The notes: generated from the sequence alone by a model not told the origin. A stretch of DNA of 64,000 bases from Leucobacter aridicollis (GCF_013409595.1 NZ_JACCBD010000001.1:3472001-3536000); one strand, 5' to 3'. Shown: positions 8,804 through 22,668, counted from the stretch's first letter. Program-made: numbers and translations.

Positions 8804-9702
8804 CCCTGTTCTCCCTTGTCTGTCTTCGTCGTCGGCGCGCCGCGTTCGGCGACCTCAGCCGCTGCCTCAAGATACGCGAGCGCCCCGATGGAGCTGCTGT
8901 CGTACTCGTGGACAGTCTGGCCGTAGCTTGGTGCCTCCGAGATCCGCACTGATCTGGGGATGACCGCGTCGAGCACTTCCTCGGGGAAGTGCTGGCGGAC
9001 CTCGTTCGCCACTTCCTGAGCAAGGTTCGTGCGGGCGTCGTACATCGTGAGGAGGATCGTGGAGACCTGCAGCTCTGGGTTCAGGTGCTTCTGGATGAGC
9101 TGAATGTTTCCGAGCAGCTGGCTCAGGCCCTCGAGTGCGTAGTACTCGCACTGAATCGGGATGAGGACCTCCCCGCCAGCGACGAACGCGTTGACGGTGA
9201 GTAGTCCAAGGGAGGGAGGGCAGTCGATGAAGACGTAGTGGTACTCGCGCTCGGACGCCTTCAAGAAGGCGTCGAGCGCGGTGCGCAGGCGCTGCTCACG
9301 TGCGACGAGAGAGACAAGCTCGATCTCTGCGCCGGCCAGGTTAATCGTCGAGGGAACGCACATGAGGTTCTCGTGATCGCTCGACACCTGAATCGCTTCT
9401 TCGATCGAGGCATCCCCGAGGAGTACTTCGTACACGCTCGTGATCTCTGGCCGGTGGGGGACACCGAGGGCTGTCGATGCGTTGCCCTGCGGGTCGAGGT
9501 CGATGACCAGGACGTTCGCGCCGCGCCGGGCGAGAGCGGACGCGAGGTTCACCGTCGTCGTGGTCTTTCCGACGCCACCCTTTTGGTTCGAGACCGTAAT
9601 GATCCGGGTCTCGGCGGGCAGGGGAGACGGCGTGCTCGCGAGTCTCTTGCGGCGCTTGATCTTGTCTTCGAGATGGTCGGCGACAAGTGGTTTCTCAGCC
9701 AT
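8800..9702 (-). CDS. parA: Chromosome partitioning ATPase ParA
   Basis: 300 residues with the deviant Walker A motif KGGVGKTTT near residue 42, Walker A' VIDLDPQGN, and Walker B FIDCPPSLG. It forms a nucleoid-bound gradient that moves ParB-parS complexes. The N-terminal extension of about 30 residues is basic, as in other actinobacterial ParA proteins. It overlaps rsmG by 8 bases upstream and parB by 4 downstream. Confidence 0.97.
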   Translation of the reverse strand: MAEKPLVADHLEDKIKRRKRLASTPSPLPAETRIITVSNQKGGVGKTTTTVNLASALARRGANVLVIDLDPQGNASTALGVPHRPEITSVYEVLLGDASIEEAIQVSSDHENLMCVPSTINLAGAEIELVSLVAREQRLRTALDAFLKASEREYHYVFIDCPPSLGLLTVNAFVAGGEVLIPIQCEYYALEGLSQLLGNIQLIQKHLNPELQVSTILLTMYDARTNLAQEVANEVRQHFPEEVLDAVIPRSVRISEAPSYGQTVHEYDSSSIGALAYLEAAAEVAERGAPTTKTDKGEQG

Positions 9703-10357
9703 GAGTACCTACTTTAGCGCGGAAGACCCGGGTGCTCTCAGCAAGTTGTTCGGCGCCGAGTTCGAGGACCTCAATGTCGCGGACCTTGTGCTTGCGCAGC
9801 ACCTTCTGCGCGGCCTCGATCTCGTCGTGAATCGCCGCGCCCTTGAGGAACAGCAGCTCGCCCTGCTCGCGCAGCAGGGGGACTGTCAGCGGCACGAGCT
9901 TCTTCAGCGCCGTCACGGCGCGGGCGGTGATCTGATCCGCTTCGAATGCGCCGTGGAATTCCTCGGCCCTGCCCCGCTTCACGTGGGTGTTCGTCAGCTC
10001 GAGGCGCTCAATCTGCTCGTTCAGCCACGCGCACCGCCGCTCCATCGGCTCCACGAGAAACACTTCGACGTCGGGCCGAATGATGCCCAGCACGAGGCCC
10101 GGCATCCCGCCACCGGTTCCGATGTCGGCGACGCGTCCGCCCGTGCGGAGGAGAGGGGCGAGCACCGCGCTGTTGAGAATGTGTCGCGTCCACAGACGCG
10201 GCAGCTCGAGTGGCCCAATGAGCCCGAGCTCCTCGCCGCGGGCCGCAAGGTCGGCGGCAAACGCGCGCAGCGTATCGATCTGCGCGCCAGCCATATCGAT
10301 CGCGGCGGCTGGCTCGGTCTCGAGCGGGGCGCCCTGGCCCCCGTCATCCTGTTTCAC
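9695..10357 (-). CDS. rsmG: 16S rRNA (guanine-N7) methyltransferase RsmG
   Basis: 220 residues with the SAM-binding motif VADIGTGGGMPGLVLG and following acidic loop VEVFLVEPMERR. It methylates N7 of the 16S rRNA G527-equivalent; loss gives low-level streptomycin resistance in other bacteria. The start is GTG at 10357, and this codon lies inside a parS site (10351-10364), so the translation start and the partition element share bases. Gene order jag-rsmG-parA is conserved. Confidence 0.95.
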   Translation of the reverse strand: MKQDDGGQGAPLETEPAAAIDMAGAQIDTLRAFAADLAARGEELGLIGPLELPRLWTRHILNSAVLAPLLRTGGRVADIGTGGGMPGLVLGIIRPDVEVFLVEPMERRCAWLNEQIERLELTNTHVKRGRAEEFHGAFEADQITARAVTALKKLVPLTVPLLREQGELLFLKGAAIHDEIEAAQKVLRKHKVRDIEVLELGAEQLAESTRVFRAKVGTHG

Positions 10358-10365
10358 GTGAAACC
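10350..10365. other. parS: parS centromere site 1
   Basis: TGTTTCACGTGAAACC matches the bacterial parS consensus at 15 of 16 positions; the 14-bp palindromic core (10351-10364) is perfect. It overlaps the rsmG GTG start codon. Confidence 0.9.
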
Positions 10366-10368
10366 TAT

Positions 10369-10878
10369 CTAGGCTGCGCGGATTACGAGACGTCGGCCTT
10401 TGCCCTCGCCCTGTGACTCCGAGTGGTATCCACGCTCGGCCACCTGGTCGTGCACAAGCTTGCGCTCGTAGGAGGACATCGGCTCGAGGCGGACCTCTTC
10501 GCGGCCGGCCGCGATCTGGGCGATCGCCGCATCCACCATGCCGGTGAGCTGTTCTTCGCGCGCCACCCGGGATCCCGCCACGTCAATGATGAGGCGCGAG
10601 AAGCGGCCGGTCTTCGCCTGAACGGCCAACCGGGTGAGATCCTGCAGCGCCTGCACGGTGTCGGGCGCCGCGATCCGGTCGATGCTCACGCCACCGCCGG
10701 TGACTGAAACGTACGCACGGCCGTTCTCGACGGTGATGTCGAGATCGCCGTCGAGGTCTGCAATGTCCAGGAGGCCCTCGAGGTAGTCGGCGGCGAGATC
10801 ACCGTCGGCCTCGAGCGTCTCGAGGCTCAGCTCCTCGGTCTCTACGACTTCGCGCTCTTCAGTCACGGCCGTCCTCAC
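10369..10878 (-). CDS. jag: Jag/KhpB-type RNA-binding protein (KH + R3H)
   Basis: 169 residues: an acidic N-terminal stretch (EEREVVETEELSLETLEADGD), a KH-type segment (LDITVENGRAYVSVTGGG, LQDLTRLAVQAKTG), and a C-terminal R3H domain (MSSYERKLVHDQVAERGYHSESQGEGKGRRLVI). An RNA-binding protein that partners with YidC/YidD genes in most Gram-positives and affects cell-envelope gene expression. GTG start at 10878 overlaps the yidC stop (10875-10877); GTG at 10866 is an alternative. Confidence 0.92.
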   Translation of the reverse strand: MRTAVTEEREVVETEELSLETLEADGDLAADYLEGLLDIADLDGDLDITVENGRAYVSVTGGGVSIDRIAAPDTVQALQDLTRLAVQAKTGRFSRLIIDVAGSRVAREEQLTGMVDAAIAQIAAGREEVRLEPMSSYERKLVHDQVAERGYHSESQGEGKGRRLVIRAA

Positions 10879-11816
10879 TTCTTCTTCTTGGCGCGCTTTG
10901 CGCTGATGGGCTGCTGACGCTGCCCGTGCTGCTGCGGCGATGCGTCGTTGGCGGCTTCGGGAGCATCCTCAGTCAGCTTACCCTTTGCCTTCAAGCGAGC
11001 CTGGCGTGCACGCCACGCCTCGGAGCCCGGGTTCGGCATGGTGTTGATCACGATGCCCTGCTGGGCCATCGTCCAGATGTTCGAGGTCATCCAGTAGATG
11101 TTGAGCGCGAGCGGGAAGGTGACGCCAGAGAACAGGAACGCGAACGGGATGATGTAGAGCAGGATCTTCTGCTGGCGGTACATCGGCGAGTTCTTCGTCT
11201 CATCGGAGACGTTCTTCGACATGATCTGCAGCTGGGTGAAGAACTGCGACGCGATCATGAGCACCACGATGGTACCGAGCAGGCCGACAACCACCCAGTT
11301 CTGCGACTCCCATCCCTGGGTGAAGTTCATCTTCAGGGGAGCGCCGAAGATCGAGGCCTGGTTGAAGCTGTCGGTGAGCTCGCGGTCCATGAGACCGATA
11401 CCGACAGTGTTCTCCGACGCCTTCCGCAGCACGTAGAAGAGCGAGAAGAAGACAGGCATCTGGATCAGGATCGGCAGGCACGAGGAGAACGGATTGGTGC
11501 CGTGCTTCTTGTAGAGCGCCATGGTCTCGCGACTCATCGCCTCGCGCGAGAACTGATCGTTCTTGCCCTTGTACTTCGCCTGAATCTTCTTCATCTCGGG
11601 CTGGATGTCCATCATCCGGCGCTGCGACTTGATCTGGCGAACGGTCACGGGAATGAGCGCCGAGCGGACAACGACCACGAGGCCGATAATCGAAAGCACC
11701 CACGTCAGGCCACTCTCGGCACTCATGCCGAGCATGGTGAAGAGTTGATGCCAGAGCACGAGGACGACCTCAACCAGCCACCTAAGTGGCCAGAGAATGG
11801 TCTCAAAGAAGTTCAC
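10875..11816 (-). CDS. yidC: Membrane protein insertase YidC
   Basis: About 313 residues of the short Gram-positive YidC/Oxa1 type: N-terminal hydrophobic helix (LRWLVEVVLVLWHQLFTMLG), then the 60KD_IMP core with the pore-helix arginine in VVVRSALIPVTVRQ, helices SCLPILIQMPVFFSLFYVL, VVVGLLGTIVVLMIASQF and the region IYWMTSNIWTMAQQ, and a basic C-terminal tail ending RAKKKK. It inserts and folds membrane proteins with SecYEG. I chose GTG 11816 (VNFFETI) because the open frame upstream would overlap yidD by 50 bases; a GAAAGG lies about 10 bases upstream. Confidence 0.93.
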   Translation of the reverse strand: MNFFETILWPLRWLVEVVLVLWHQLFTMLGMSAESGLTWVLSIIGLVVVVRSALIPVTVRQIKSQRRMMDIQPEMKKIQAKYKGKNDQFSREAMSRETMALYKKHGTNPFSSCLPILIQMPVFFSLFYVLRKASENTVGIGLMDRELTDSFNQASIFGAPLKMNFTQGWESQNWVVVGLLGTIVVLMIASQFFTQLQIMSKNVSDETKNSPMYRQQKILLYIIPFAFLFSGVTFPLALNIYWMTSNIWTMAQQGIVINTMPNPGSEAWRARQARLKAKGKLTEDAPEAANDASPQQHGQRQQPISAKRAKKKK

Positions 11817-11820
11817 TGGA

Positions 11821-12129
11821 TCAGGCCTTTCGGATGCGTGGGCGGACGAAGCCGCTGGGGTGTATGTCAAAGTTCATGGCGCTACGCTGGGGCACGTCAT
11901 CGATACCGCCAGCACTGAACGGGTTACAACGGAGTAACCGCCAGATCGTTAGCCCGAGTCCGACGAGGAACCCGCGCTGCTGATACGCCTCCATAGAGTA
12001 CCGGGAACACGATGGATAATACCTGCAGACATCGCCGTAGAGCGGCGAAATCACGCGCCGGTACAGCTTCATGATTCCGATGGCGGCGTTGCGGGGAAGC
12101 AGCCAGAGTTCGAGGGCGAGCCGTTTCAT
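11821..12129 (-). CDS. yidD: Membrane protein insertion efficiency factor YidD
   Basis: 102 residues with the family signature LYRRVISPLYGDVCRYYPSCSRYSMEAYQQRG (three cysteines in the CRYYPSCS region) and RLLRCNPFSAGGIDDVP. A small membrane-associated basic protein helping YidC-dependent insertion. ATG at 12129 overlaps the rnpA stop in a TGATG arrangement. The tail after residue 80 is longer than in many homologues. Confidence 0.93.
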   Translation of the reverse strand: MKRLALELWLLPRNAAIGIMKLYRRVISPLYGDVCRYYPSCSRYSMEAYQQRGFLVGLGLTIWRLLRCNPFSAGGIDDVPQRSAMNFDIHPSGFVRPRIRKA

Positions 12130-12479
12130 CACTCGGACCGAATCTTGCGGACTGCTCGCTGCATCTCTCGTCTGATCTCATTGAACGAGGCGGAGGCTGA
12201 TTTGGGTAGCGCGCGGAAGACCACATCGACGCCTGTGACGCCATCTCGGATGAACTCGTCGGCCACACTCTTCATGCGGCGACGGATGAGGTTACGCATG
12301 ACTGCGTTCCCCACCGCCTTCGAGATGATGAAGCCGAATCGAGCGGGAGCTTCCTGGTCATCGCCGACAGAACGAGGAACCGCGTAGGTAATGCACAATG
12401 CACCACCTACGCGGTTCCCTGTTCTGACGACTCGGCGATAGTCCTCGCCACGAGTCACCCGATGATGCCGAGCCGGCAT
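12129..12479 (-). CDS. rnpA: Ribonuclease P protein component
   Basis: 116 residues starting MPARHHRVTRGEDYRRV, with the RNR signature GNAVMRNLIRRRMKS. Binds the RNase P RNA and assists 5' maturation of tRNAs. The frame is open 55 codons further upstream, but that part overlaps rpmH in another frame and carries no homology, so ATG 12479 is chosen; length fits the family. Gene order rpmH-rnpA-yidD-yidC is near universal. Confidence 0.94.
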   Translation of the reverse strand: MPARHHRVTRGEDYRRVVRTGNRVGGALCITYAVPRSVGDDQEAPARFGFIISKAVGNAVMRNLIRRRMKSVADEFIRDGVTGVDVVFRALPKSASASFNEIRREMQRAVRKIRSE

Positions 12480-12499
12480 GATGACTCGAAGGCCAGAGA

Positions 12500-12637
12500 C
12501 TACGCGGAAAGCTTTGCGCGGCCCTTGCCACGGCGCGCGGTCAGAATTGCGCGGCCTGCACGGGTGCGCATACGTGCACGGAAACCGTGGACCTTTGCGC
12601 GGCGGCGGTTGTTGGGCTGGAAGGTACGCTTGCTCAT
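12500..12637 (-). CDS. rpmH: 50S ribosomal protein L34
   Basis: 45 residues, [18 protein letters not shown] onward, ending GRAKLSA: a textbook L34, lysine/arginine-rich. GGAG lies about 10 bases upstream of the ATG at 12637. It is followed after 20 bases by rnpA and is divergent from dnaA, with origin sequences between. Confidence 0.98.
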   Translation of the reverse strand: MSKRTFQPNNRRRAKVHGFRARMRTRAGRAILTARRGKGRAKLSA

Positions 12638-12916
12638 AGTTCAAAACTCCGTGACTTTATGGTATGAATCCCCAGGGTTACGACCCAGGGAAAGTCGGTT
12701 TTGGGCAAGCGAGAAACGAGCTGCTGCCCATACAAGGTACTTACTTTACGCCGATAATCCCGGCGCGTCAAAGTCTGGTCTTTCAGGAGTTACATACAGG
12801 GGAGCGCGAACCTGTGGATAATGTGCGGGTGAGCGCATAGATTTCGCGCCAATGGGTACACTTAGCTGTGGATAACCTCGCCCCTGTCGTACCCCCAAAG
12901 CACCAAGAAGAAGTAG
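12638..12916. other. rpmH-dnaA intergenic region with two DnaA boxes
   Basis: 279-bp divergent region holding promoters for rpmH and dnaA. Two perfect DnaA boxes are present on the minus strand as TGTGGATAA at 12813-12821 and 12867-12875; the second is 42 bases before the dnaA start, suited to autorepression. No gene seen. Confidence 0.85.
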
Positions 12917-14338
12917 ATGTCTGACGAAGAACTCACCGAACTCTGGGAAGAGATTAAGCGTCATGTCAACGCTGATCTCTCCGTTGGACCCGTCTACGGA
13001 GCGCAGCTGTTGCTCGCTACTCCGAGGGGCGTCGCAGCCGGCACGCTGTACCTCGCGGTCCAGACCGATTTCACGCTGAAGCTGCTTGACGGCCGCTTGC
13101 GGCCCCCGATCATGGGGGCGCTCGCCGGTCTCACCACCGCGGAGAGCATCGATAACTTCGTCGTGATCGTCGATGAGGATGCCGTTCCGGCGCCTGAACC
13201 TGAGGCGCTGGAGCGCACCGAGTTTGTGTCCCCGCCCGCCCCCGCGCGGGTGGAGCGACCGATCCAGGAGCCGCGGAGCCGACATGCCGCGGCTGTGCCC
13301 TACGAGGATCCACACCTCAATGAGAAGTACGACTTCGATTCGTTCGTGATCGGCCAGTCGAACCGACTCGCTCATGCTGCGGCGCTCGCGGTCTCTGAGT
13401 CGCCTGCCCAGTCGTACAATCCGCTGTTCATCTATGGCGATTCGGGACTTGGCAAGACGCACTTGTTGCACGCGATCGGTCACTATTCGAAGGAGCTCTT
13501 CCCGGAGATCCGAGTGCGCTACGTGAGTTCCGAGGACTTCACCAACGACTTCATCAACTCGATCGCGAATAATCAGGGCGCGCAGTTTCAGGATCGCTAC
13601 CGCAACGTCGACGTCTTGCTCGTGGACGACATCCAGTTCCTGGAGGGCAAGGCCGAGACGCAGGAGGCGTTCTTCCACACCTTCAACACGCTGCACAGCC
13701 ACAACAAGCAGGTGGTCATCACCAGCGATGTCCAGCCGAAGCAGCTGCGCGGCTTCGAGGAGCGGATCACGTCTCGTTTCGAGTGGGGCCTGCTGACAGA
13801 TATTCAGGCGCCCGACCTCGAGACTCGAATCGCCATCCTCCGGAAGAAGGCTCAGCGCGAGCACCTCGACGTCGACGACGCGATCCTCGAGTTCATTGCG
13901 TCAAAGTTCTCGTCGAACATCCGTGAGCTTGAGGGGACACTCATTCGCGTCACGGCATACGCCAACCTGAACCGGCAGCGGATCGATATGCCCCTCGTCA
14001 AGACTGTGCTGAAAGACCTCATTTCGATCGACAGCGACAACGAGGTGCAGCCCACAGACATCATCAGCCGGACGGCTGAGTACTTCGATCTCTCAGTGGA
14101 CGAACTGTACGGCCCCTCGCGCGCGCAGCAGATCGCGCTTGCGCGGCAGATCGCGATGTACCTGTGCCGCGAGCTGACGCAGCTGTCGTTGCCGAAGATC
14201 GGGCAGCTCTTCGGCGGGCGCGATCACACCACCGTGATGTACGCCCACAAGAAGATCGCTCAGCTCATTACCGAGCGCCGCTCCGTGTACAACCAGGTCT
14301 CCGAACTCACCACGAGAGTAAGGCAGAACGGGCGGTGA
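12917..14338 (+). CDS. dnaA: Chromosomal replication initiator DnaA
   Basis: 473 residues. Domain I at residues 1-85, a short acidic/proline linker, the AAA+ domain from about residue 135 ([16 protein letters not shown]) with Walker [10 protein letters not shown], Walker [13 protein letters not shown] and sensor motifs, and domain IV with the DnaA-box-binding signature [15 protein letters not shown]. Binds the TTATCCACA boxes on both sides of the gene and opens the origin. Linker domain II is short compared with Streptomyces. AAGAAG precedes the ATG. Confidence 0.98.
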   Translation: MSDEELTELWEEIKRHVNADLSVGPVYGAQLLLATPRGVAAGTLYLAVQTDFTLKLLDGRLRPPIMGALAGLTTAESIDNFVVIVDEDAVPAPEPEALERTEFVSPPAPARVERPIQEPRSRHAAAVPYEDPHLNEKYDFDSFVIGQSNRLAHAAALAVSESPAQSYNPLFIYGDSGLGKTHLLHAIGHYSKELFPEIRVRYVSSEDFTNDFINSIANNQGAQFQDRYRNVDVLLVDDIQFLEGKAETQEAFFHTFNTLHSHNKQVVITSDVQPKQLRGFEERITSRFEWGLLTDIQAPDLETRIAILRKKAQREHLDVDDAILEFIASKFSSNIRELEGTLIRVTAYANLNRQRIDMPLVKTVLKDLISIDSDNEVQPTDIISRTAEYFDLSVDELYGPSRAQQIALARQIAMYLCRELTQLSLPKIGQLFGGRDHTTVMYAHKKIAQLITERRSVYNQVSELTTRVRQNGR

Positions 14339-14685
14339 TCGTCCACACCCCACAGCCCACCTGTGGATAACTGTGGATAACTTCTCAAAAATGTGGAGGA
14401 TTCGGGTTCGCTTGTGAATTGCAGGATTTTTGTGAGTTCGCCGTCTTCATGCGGATCTGCAGCTATCCACCGCTTGCAAACAACTCACACCGGTGTAGTT
14501 TCCAGCCGCAGCAAGGGAACGGCCGAGTTATCCACAGTTTCCACAGCACTTATTACTATTACAAGATTTCTCATTCTTGTAAGCGACTCAATCACGCTCC
14601 GCTCCGCGCCGGCCGGTTTCACCAAACACCAAGGTGTGCAAAGATTGTGGGGCTGGCGCCCCGTGCGCCTACGAAGGGAAAACAC
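14339..14685. other. oriC: Chromosomal origin of replication oriC (dnaA-dnaN intergenic)
   Basis: 347-bp gene-free region with two perfect tandem DnaA boxes TGTGGATAA at 14362-14370 and 14372-14380, one on the opposite strand TTATCCACA at 14528-14536, a near match TCGTCCACA at 14339-14347 and a weaker GTTTCCACA at 14537-14545. An AT-rich stretch at about 14547-14582 follows directly, and within it TTACAAG (14559-14565) pairs with CTTGTAA (14576-14582), a candidate unwinding element. A palindrome ACACCGGTGT lies at 14487-14496. Confidence 0.85.
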
Positions 14686-15828
14686 ATGCGATTCACCGTC
14701 AACCGTGACGTGTTCAGCGACGCAGTGTCGTTCGCGGTGAAGTTGCTTCCTCAGCGGCCGACTCAGCCGCTGCTGAGTGGAGTGCTGCTTCACGCAGAGG
14801 ACGCCGAGCTCACCATTTCGTCGTTCGACTACGAGGTGTCCGCTCGCACGGGTGTTGTTGCCGACGTTTCTGAGGCCGGGCGAGCTCTTGTCTCTGGACG
14901 CCTCCTTGGCGAGATCGCACAGCGGCTTCCGCACGCGGACGTCCAGGTGTCGCTGCTCGAAAGCCGTGTTGAGGTTCGCTGTGGCAGTGCGTCATTCAGT
15001 CTCCCGGCGATGCCGGTCGAGGAGTACCCACAGGTTCCGGTCGTCGACTCCGTTTCTGGCGCGGTACCTGCGCAGGACTTCGCGGACGCTGTCGCCCAGG
15101 TTTCCCTCGCTGCCTCAAAGGACGATGTCACGCCAGTGATCACCGGCGTCCAGTTCGAAGTATCCGAGAACTCGCTGACGCTGACGGCAACTGACCGCTA
15201 TCGCGTTGCGACCCGTGGCCTCGATTGGGAGGACCGCGGAGCGGGGGAGAACCTCAGCGCCCTCGTGCCGTCGAAGATCGTTACCGAGGTCGGAAAGACC
15301 TTCTCGAATGACGGTGAAGTACGCATTACCATTGTGAAGGACGGCGAGCGCGAGCTCATCGCGTTCACTGGCGGTAGCAAGACCGTCACATCGCTGCTCA
15401 TCAAGGGCAACTATCCTCCCGTTGGGCGACTCTTTCCCGAGAACGTCGATAACTACGCAGTGGTGAACACCGCCGAGCTCATCGAGGCAGTGGGTCGTGT
15501 TGGCCTCGTTCTTGAGCGTGAGGCCGCGCTGCGGTTCTCGTTCGCCGAGGGAGCAGTCATGCTGGAGGCAGCCGGCACTGAGTCGGCTCAGGCCGTCGAA
15601 AGCGTTGACGTCCACCTGCAGGGAGACGAGATGATCGTCTCGCTCAAGCCGCAGTTCTTGCTTGACGGCCTTCGCTCGACCCATTCCGAGTTTGCGCGAA
15701 TCGCGTTTACGCGAACCGATAACCCGGGTAAGCCCGGCCCGGTGCTCATCACGAGCCAGCGCAGCAAAGAAGAGGCCGACGACGCCAGCTTCCGTTACCT
15801 GTTGCAGCCAAACCTACTGCTCCGCTAG
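14686..15828 (+). CDS. dnaN: DNA polymerase III beta sliding clamp
   Basis: 380 residues from MRFTVNRDVF, the normal clamp start, with three repeated clamp folds (about residues 1-120, 130-255, 260-380) and conserved stretches TDRYRVATRGL and LIKGNYPPVGRLFP. It tethers the polymerase to DNA. The frame is open upstream through oriC, but the family start and the GAAGGGA 8 bases before ATG 14686 fix the start. recF follows after 3 bases. Confidence 0.98.
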   Translation: MRFTVNRDVFSDAVSFAVKLLPQRPTQPLLSGVLLHAEDAELTISSFDYEVSARTGVVADVSEAGRALVSGRLLGEIAQRLPHADVQVSLLESRVEVRCGSASFSLPAMPVEEYPQVPVVDSVSGAVPAQDFADAVAQVSLAASKDDVTPVITGVQFEVSENSLTLTATDRYRVATRGLDWEDRGAGENLSALVPSKIVTEVGKTFSNDGEVRITIVKDGERELIAFTGGSKTVTSLLIKGNYPPVGRLFPENVDNYAVVNTAELIEAVGRVGLVLEREAALRFSFAEGAVMLEAAGTESAQAVESVDVHLQGDEMIVSLKPQFLLDGLRSTHSEFARIAFTRTDNPGKPGPVLITSQRSKEEADDASFRYLLQPNLLLR

Positions 15829-15831
15829 GCC

Positions 15832-17007
15832 ATGAGGGTCGCTCATCTTTCTCTCGGCGACTTTCGGAATTACGCAGCCGCCGAGCTTGCACTGCATGCG
15901 GGCCCGAACCTCATCGTTGGCAAAAACGGCCAAGGCAAGACCAACCTCGTCGAAGCGATCTCCTACTTCGCGACGCTGAGATCGCACCGAGTTTCCAGCG
16001 ATTCGGCGATGATCCGCGCCGAGCAGCCCGCGGCCATCCTGCGGATGCGAGTTGCTGCTGGCGATCGTGACGTGTTGCTTGAAACACAGCTCAATCGGGT
16101 CGGCGCGAACCGCGCGCAGGTGAACGGAAACGTCGTACGCTCTCGAGAGCTGACGCGCTGGTTCACCTCAATCATGTTCGCCCCCGAGGACTTGAGTATC
16201 GTTCGCGGGGAGCCAGCGGGTCGTCGGAGATTCATGGACGACGCCCTGACCGCAAGACTCCCGGTCGCGGCGGGTGTGCTTTCAGACTACGAACGCGTCG
16301 TCCGTCAGCGCACGTCGCTCTTGAAGTCGGCCCGGTCGGCCTCGCGGGGGAGTGCGGCCCTGCAGGCAACGCTCGGCATCTGGGACGAGCAGCTGATTGA
16401 GCACGGAGTGAAGATCATGCTTGCCCGGCGGGAGCTCATTGCGGATCTGCGCAACCCGCTCGTTGAGGCATATTCAAACCTTGTCGATGCAGATCACTCG
16501 CCGGGGCTCTCGCTGCACGAGTCAGTCTACGAAGAGCTCGACGATGTTTCACGTGGAACGCCGGCGCCCGGCGCGGACGTGGAAGTTTCACGTGAAACGC
16601 TCGCTACGGACTTTCGCAGGGTGCTCGAATCGGTGCGCGCGAGAGAGATCGAGCGTGGCGTGACGCTCGTGGGGCCCCATCGCGATGACCTGTTGCTCAC
16701 CCTGAACGCGCTGCCGGTCCGCGGGTACGCGAGTCACGGCGAGTCCTGGTCGTTCGCGCTTTCCCTGAAGATTGCGCTCGCGAGCGTTATTCGGGCCGAA
16801 TCGCCCGCGGGGGACCCTGTCATCATCCTTGATGACGTCTTTGCGGAGCTCGACCGCGGGCGCCGGGAGCGACTGATGGCGGTCGTGAGTGAGTTCGAGC
16901 AGGTGATTGTGACCGCCGCGGTGGAGGGCGACGTTCCTGACGGGCTTCCCTGGCATCGAATCGAAGTCTCCGCGGGAACGCTCAGAGATCGAGCCGACGA
17001 TGAGTAG
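15832..17007 (+). CDS. recF: DNA replication and repair protein RecF
   Basis: 391 residues: Walker A GKNGQGKTN near residue 27, SMC-like arm region, ABC signature region near LSLKIALA, and Walker B PVIILDDVFAELD near residue 325. Helps load RecA at gaps together with RecO/RecR. Two parS sites lie inside this coding sequence (16545-16560 and 16584-16599), where they encode the similar peptides VSRGT and VSRET. It overlaps the next gene by 8 bases. Confidence 0.96.
   Translation: MRVAHLSLGDFRNYAAAELALHAGPNLIVGKNGQGKTNLVEAISYFATLRSHRVSSDSAMIRAEQPAAILRMRVAAGDRDVLLETQLNRVGANRAQVNGNVVRSRELTRWFTSIMFAPEDLSIVRGEPAGRRRFMDDALTARLPVAAGVLSDYERVVRQRTSLLKSARSASRGSAALQATLGIWDEQLIEHGVKIMLARRELIADLRNPLVEAYSNLVDADHSPGLSLHESVYEELDDVSRGTPAPGADVEVSRETLATDFRRVLESVRAREIERGVTLVGPHRDDLLLTLNALPVRGYASHGESWSFALSLKIALASVIRAESPAGDPVIILDDVFAELDRGRRERLMAVVSEFEQVIVTAAVEGDVPDGLPWHRIEVSAGTLRDRADDE
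16545..16560. other. parS: parS site 2 (inside recF)
   Basis: TGTTTCACGTGGAACG, 14 of 16 to the parS consensus with one core mismatch (GTGGAAC instead of GTGAAAC). Only 39 bases from site 3. Confidence 0.75.
16584..16599. other. parS: parS site 3 (inside recF)
   Basis: AGTTTCACGTGAAACG; the 14-bp core at 16585-16598 is a perfect palindrome. Confidence 0.9.
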
Positions 17008-17485
17008 CCCGGCCGACTCATTCTCCACGGCGGCGTACCTCAGGGCCAAAAGTGTATGGCGGGGGAAGATCCAGCGGCGGCGCCCACGGCGGGCGGGGGA
17101 CGACCCACTGTCTCGCCCCTTTGGGGGTGGCAGGGATCCGCGATCACTGGGTATTGTGCTGGAATCTGTCGTCGTGGACATGGGGTGGTCGAGTGAACTC
17201 GAGCAGGCACGAATCATTGAGGAGTGGCCCGCGTTCGTTGGCACGGCCACCGCGGAGCACACAACCGTCACCGGCATTCGGGATGGCGTACTTGAGATCC
17301 AGTGCGATTCGACGACCTGGGCCACAGAATTGCGTCGGCTCCGCGCCGAGATGCTCACCAGACTCCTCACCGAGTACCCGGACTCAGAGATTCGGGACCT
17401 TCGCTTCCGAGCTCCAGGCGCTCCGTCCTGGCGTCACGGGCCTCGCGTCGTGCCCGGACGCGGGCCGAGGGACACCTACGGATAG
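17000..17485 (+). CDS. DUF721 protein (DciA-like)
   Basis: 161 residues with the DUF721/DciA core in the C-terminal half: GWSSELEQARIIEEWPAFVGTATAEHTTV, LEIQCDSTTWATELRRL, LLTEYPDSEIRDLRFRAPG. The N-terminal 60 residues are basic and likely disordered. DciA proteins load or hold the replicative helicase in bacteria lacking DnaC/DnaI; the recF-gyrB position is standard in actinobacteria. Starts with ATG overlapping the recF stop by 8 bases, so translation is coupled. Confidence 0.85.
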   Translation: MSSPADSFSTAAYLRAKSVWRGKIQRRRPRRAGDDPLSRPFGGGRDPRSLGIVLESVVVDMGWSSELEQARIIEEWPAFVGTATAEHTTVTGIRDGVLEIQCDSTTWATELRRLRAEMLTRLLTEYPDSEIRDLRFRAPGAPSWRHGPRVVPGRGPRDTYG

Positions 17486-17658
17486 CAGTCTCGGCGCCCT
17501 GGCAGCAGATGTGGTGTTTCTTCGGGGACGATCCTTCCAAAAAAACGGCCACCAGACGCCCGAGAAAGCCGTTTTGCGGGCCGATTCTTGATAGAGTTGG
17601 GGTGAAGTGTGCCTCAGGCCAAAAATGGCCCGTGGTTATCCGGGAGAGTGTGCATTAG

Positions 17659-22211
<4,553 letters not shown>

Positions 22212-22219
<8 letters not shown>

Positions 22220-22619
22220 CACAGTCGCAGACCGGCTTGCGAAGAAGACTCGCAAGAAAGCACCGGCGAAGCAGGTCCGCCTGAAGCTTGTGTACGTCGA
22301 CTTCTGGTCGGCCGTGAAGTTCTCCTTCCTCGTGTCCATCTGTCTCGCCATCGTCGGGATCGTGACGGCGATCCTCGTGTATGTCGTGCTCCAGACAACT
22401 GGAGTGTTCGGTCGCATCGACGCGCTCTTTATGGACATCGTCGGCGAAGAGAACAGCCTGATGAATTTCATCGGCTTCCCGCAGGTGGCCTTCTTCTCGG
22501 TTGTCGTCGGTGTGCTGAACACCATCGTCGGCACGGCTCTCGGTGCCATCGGATCGCTCGTGTACAACCTGCTCGTGCGCGTTCTCGGTGGATTCCAGCT
22601 CGGTTTTTCGAGCAATTAG
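22212..22619 (+). CDS. DUF3566 membrane protein
   Basis: 135 residues: basic N-terminus, then membrane helices at about residues 33-60 ([24 protein letters not shown]) and 92-120 ([31 protein letters not shown]). Matches the actinobacterial DUF3566 family always found after gyrA (Rv0007 position). Function unproven. Overlaps the gyrA stop by 8 bases. Confidence 0.85.
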
Positions 22620-22639
22620 GCCCAAAGAGGCAACTCGAT

Positions 22640-22668
22640 TTCGCATTCTCGTCCGGAACCGGTAATGT
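22640..22668 (+). promoter_or_regulatory. tRNA-Ile promoter
   Basis: TTCGCA (22640-22645), 17-base spacer, TAATGT (22663-22668) inside ACCGGTAATGTT, about 15 bases before the tRNA. Closely resembles the promoter before tRNA-Ala. Confidence 0.5.

Noticed and set aside
14419..14685. Upstream extension of dnaN through oriC
   Set aside because: The frame is open but crosses DnaA boxes and AT-rich DNA; the clamp family starts at MRFTVNRD with a ribosome site.
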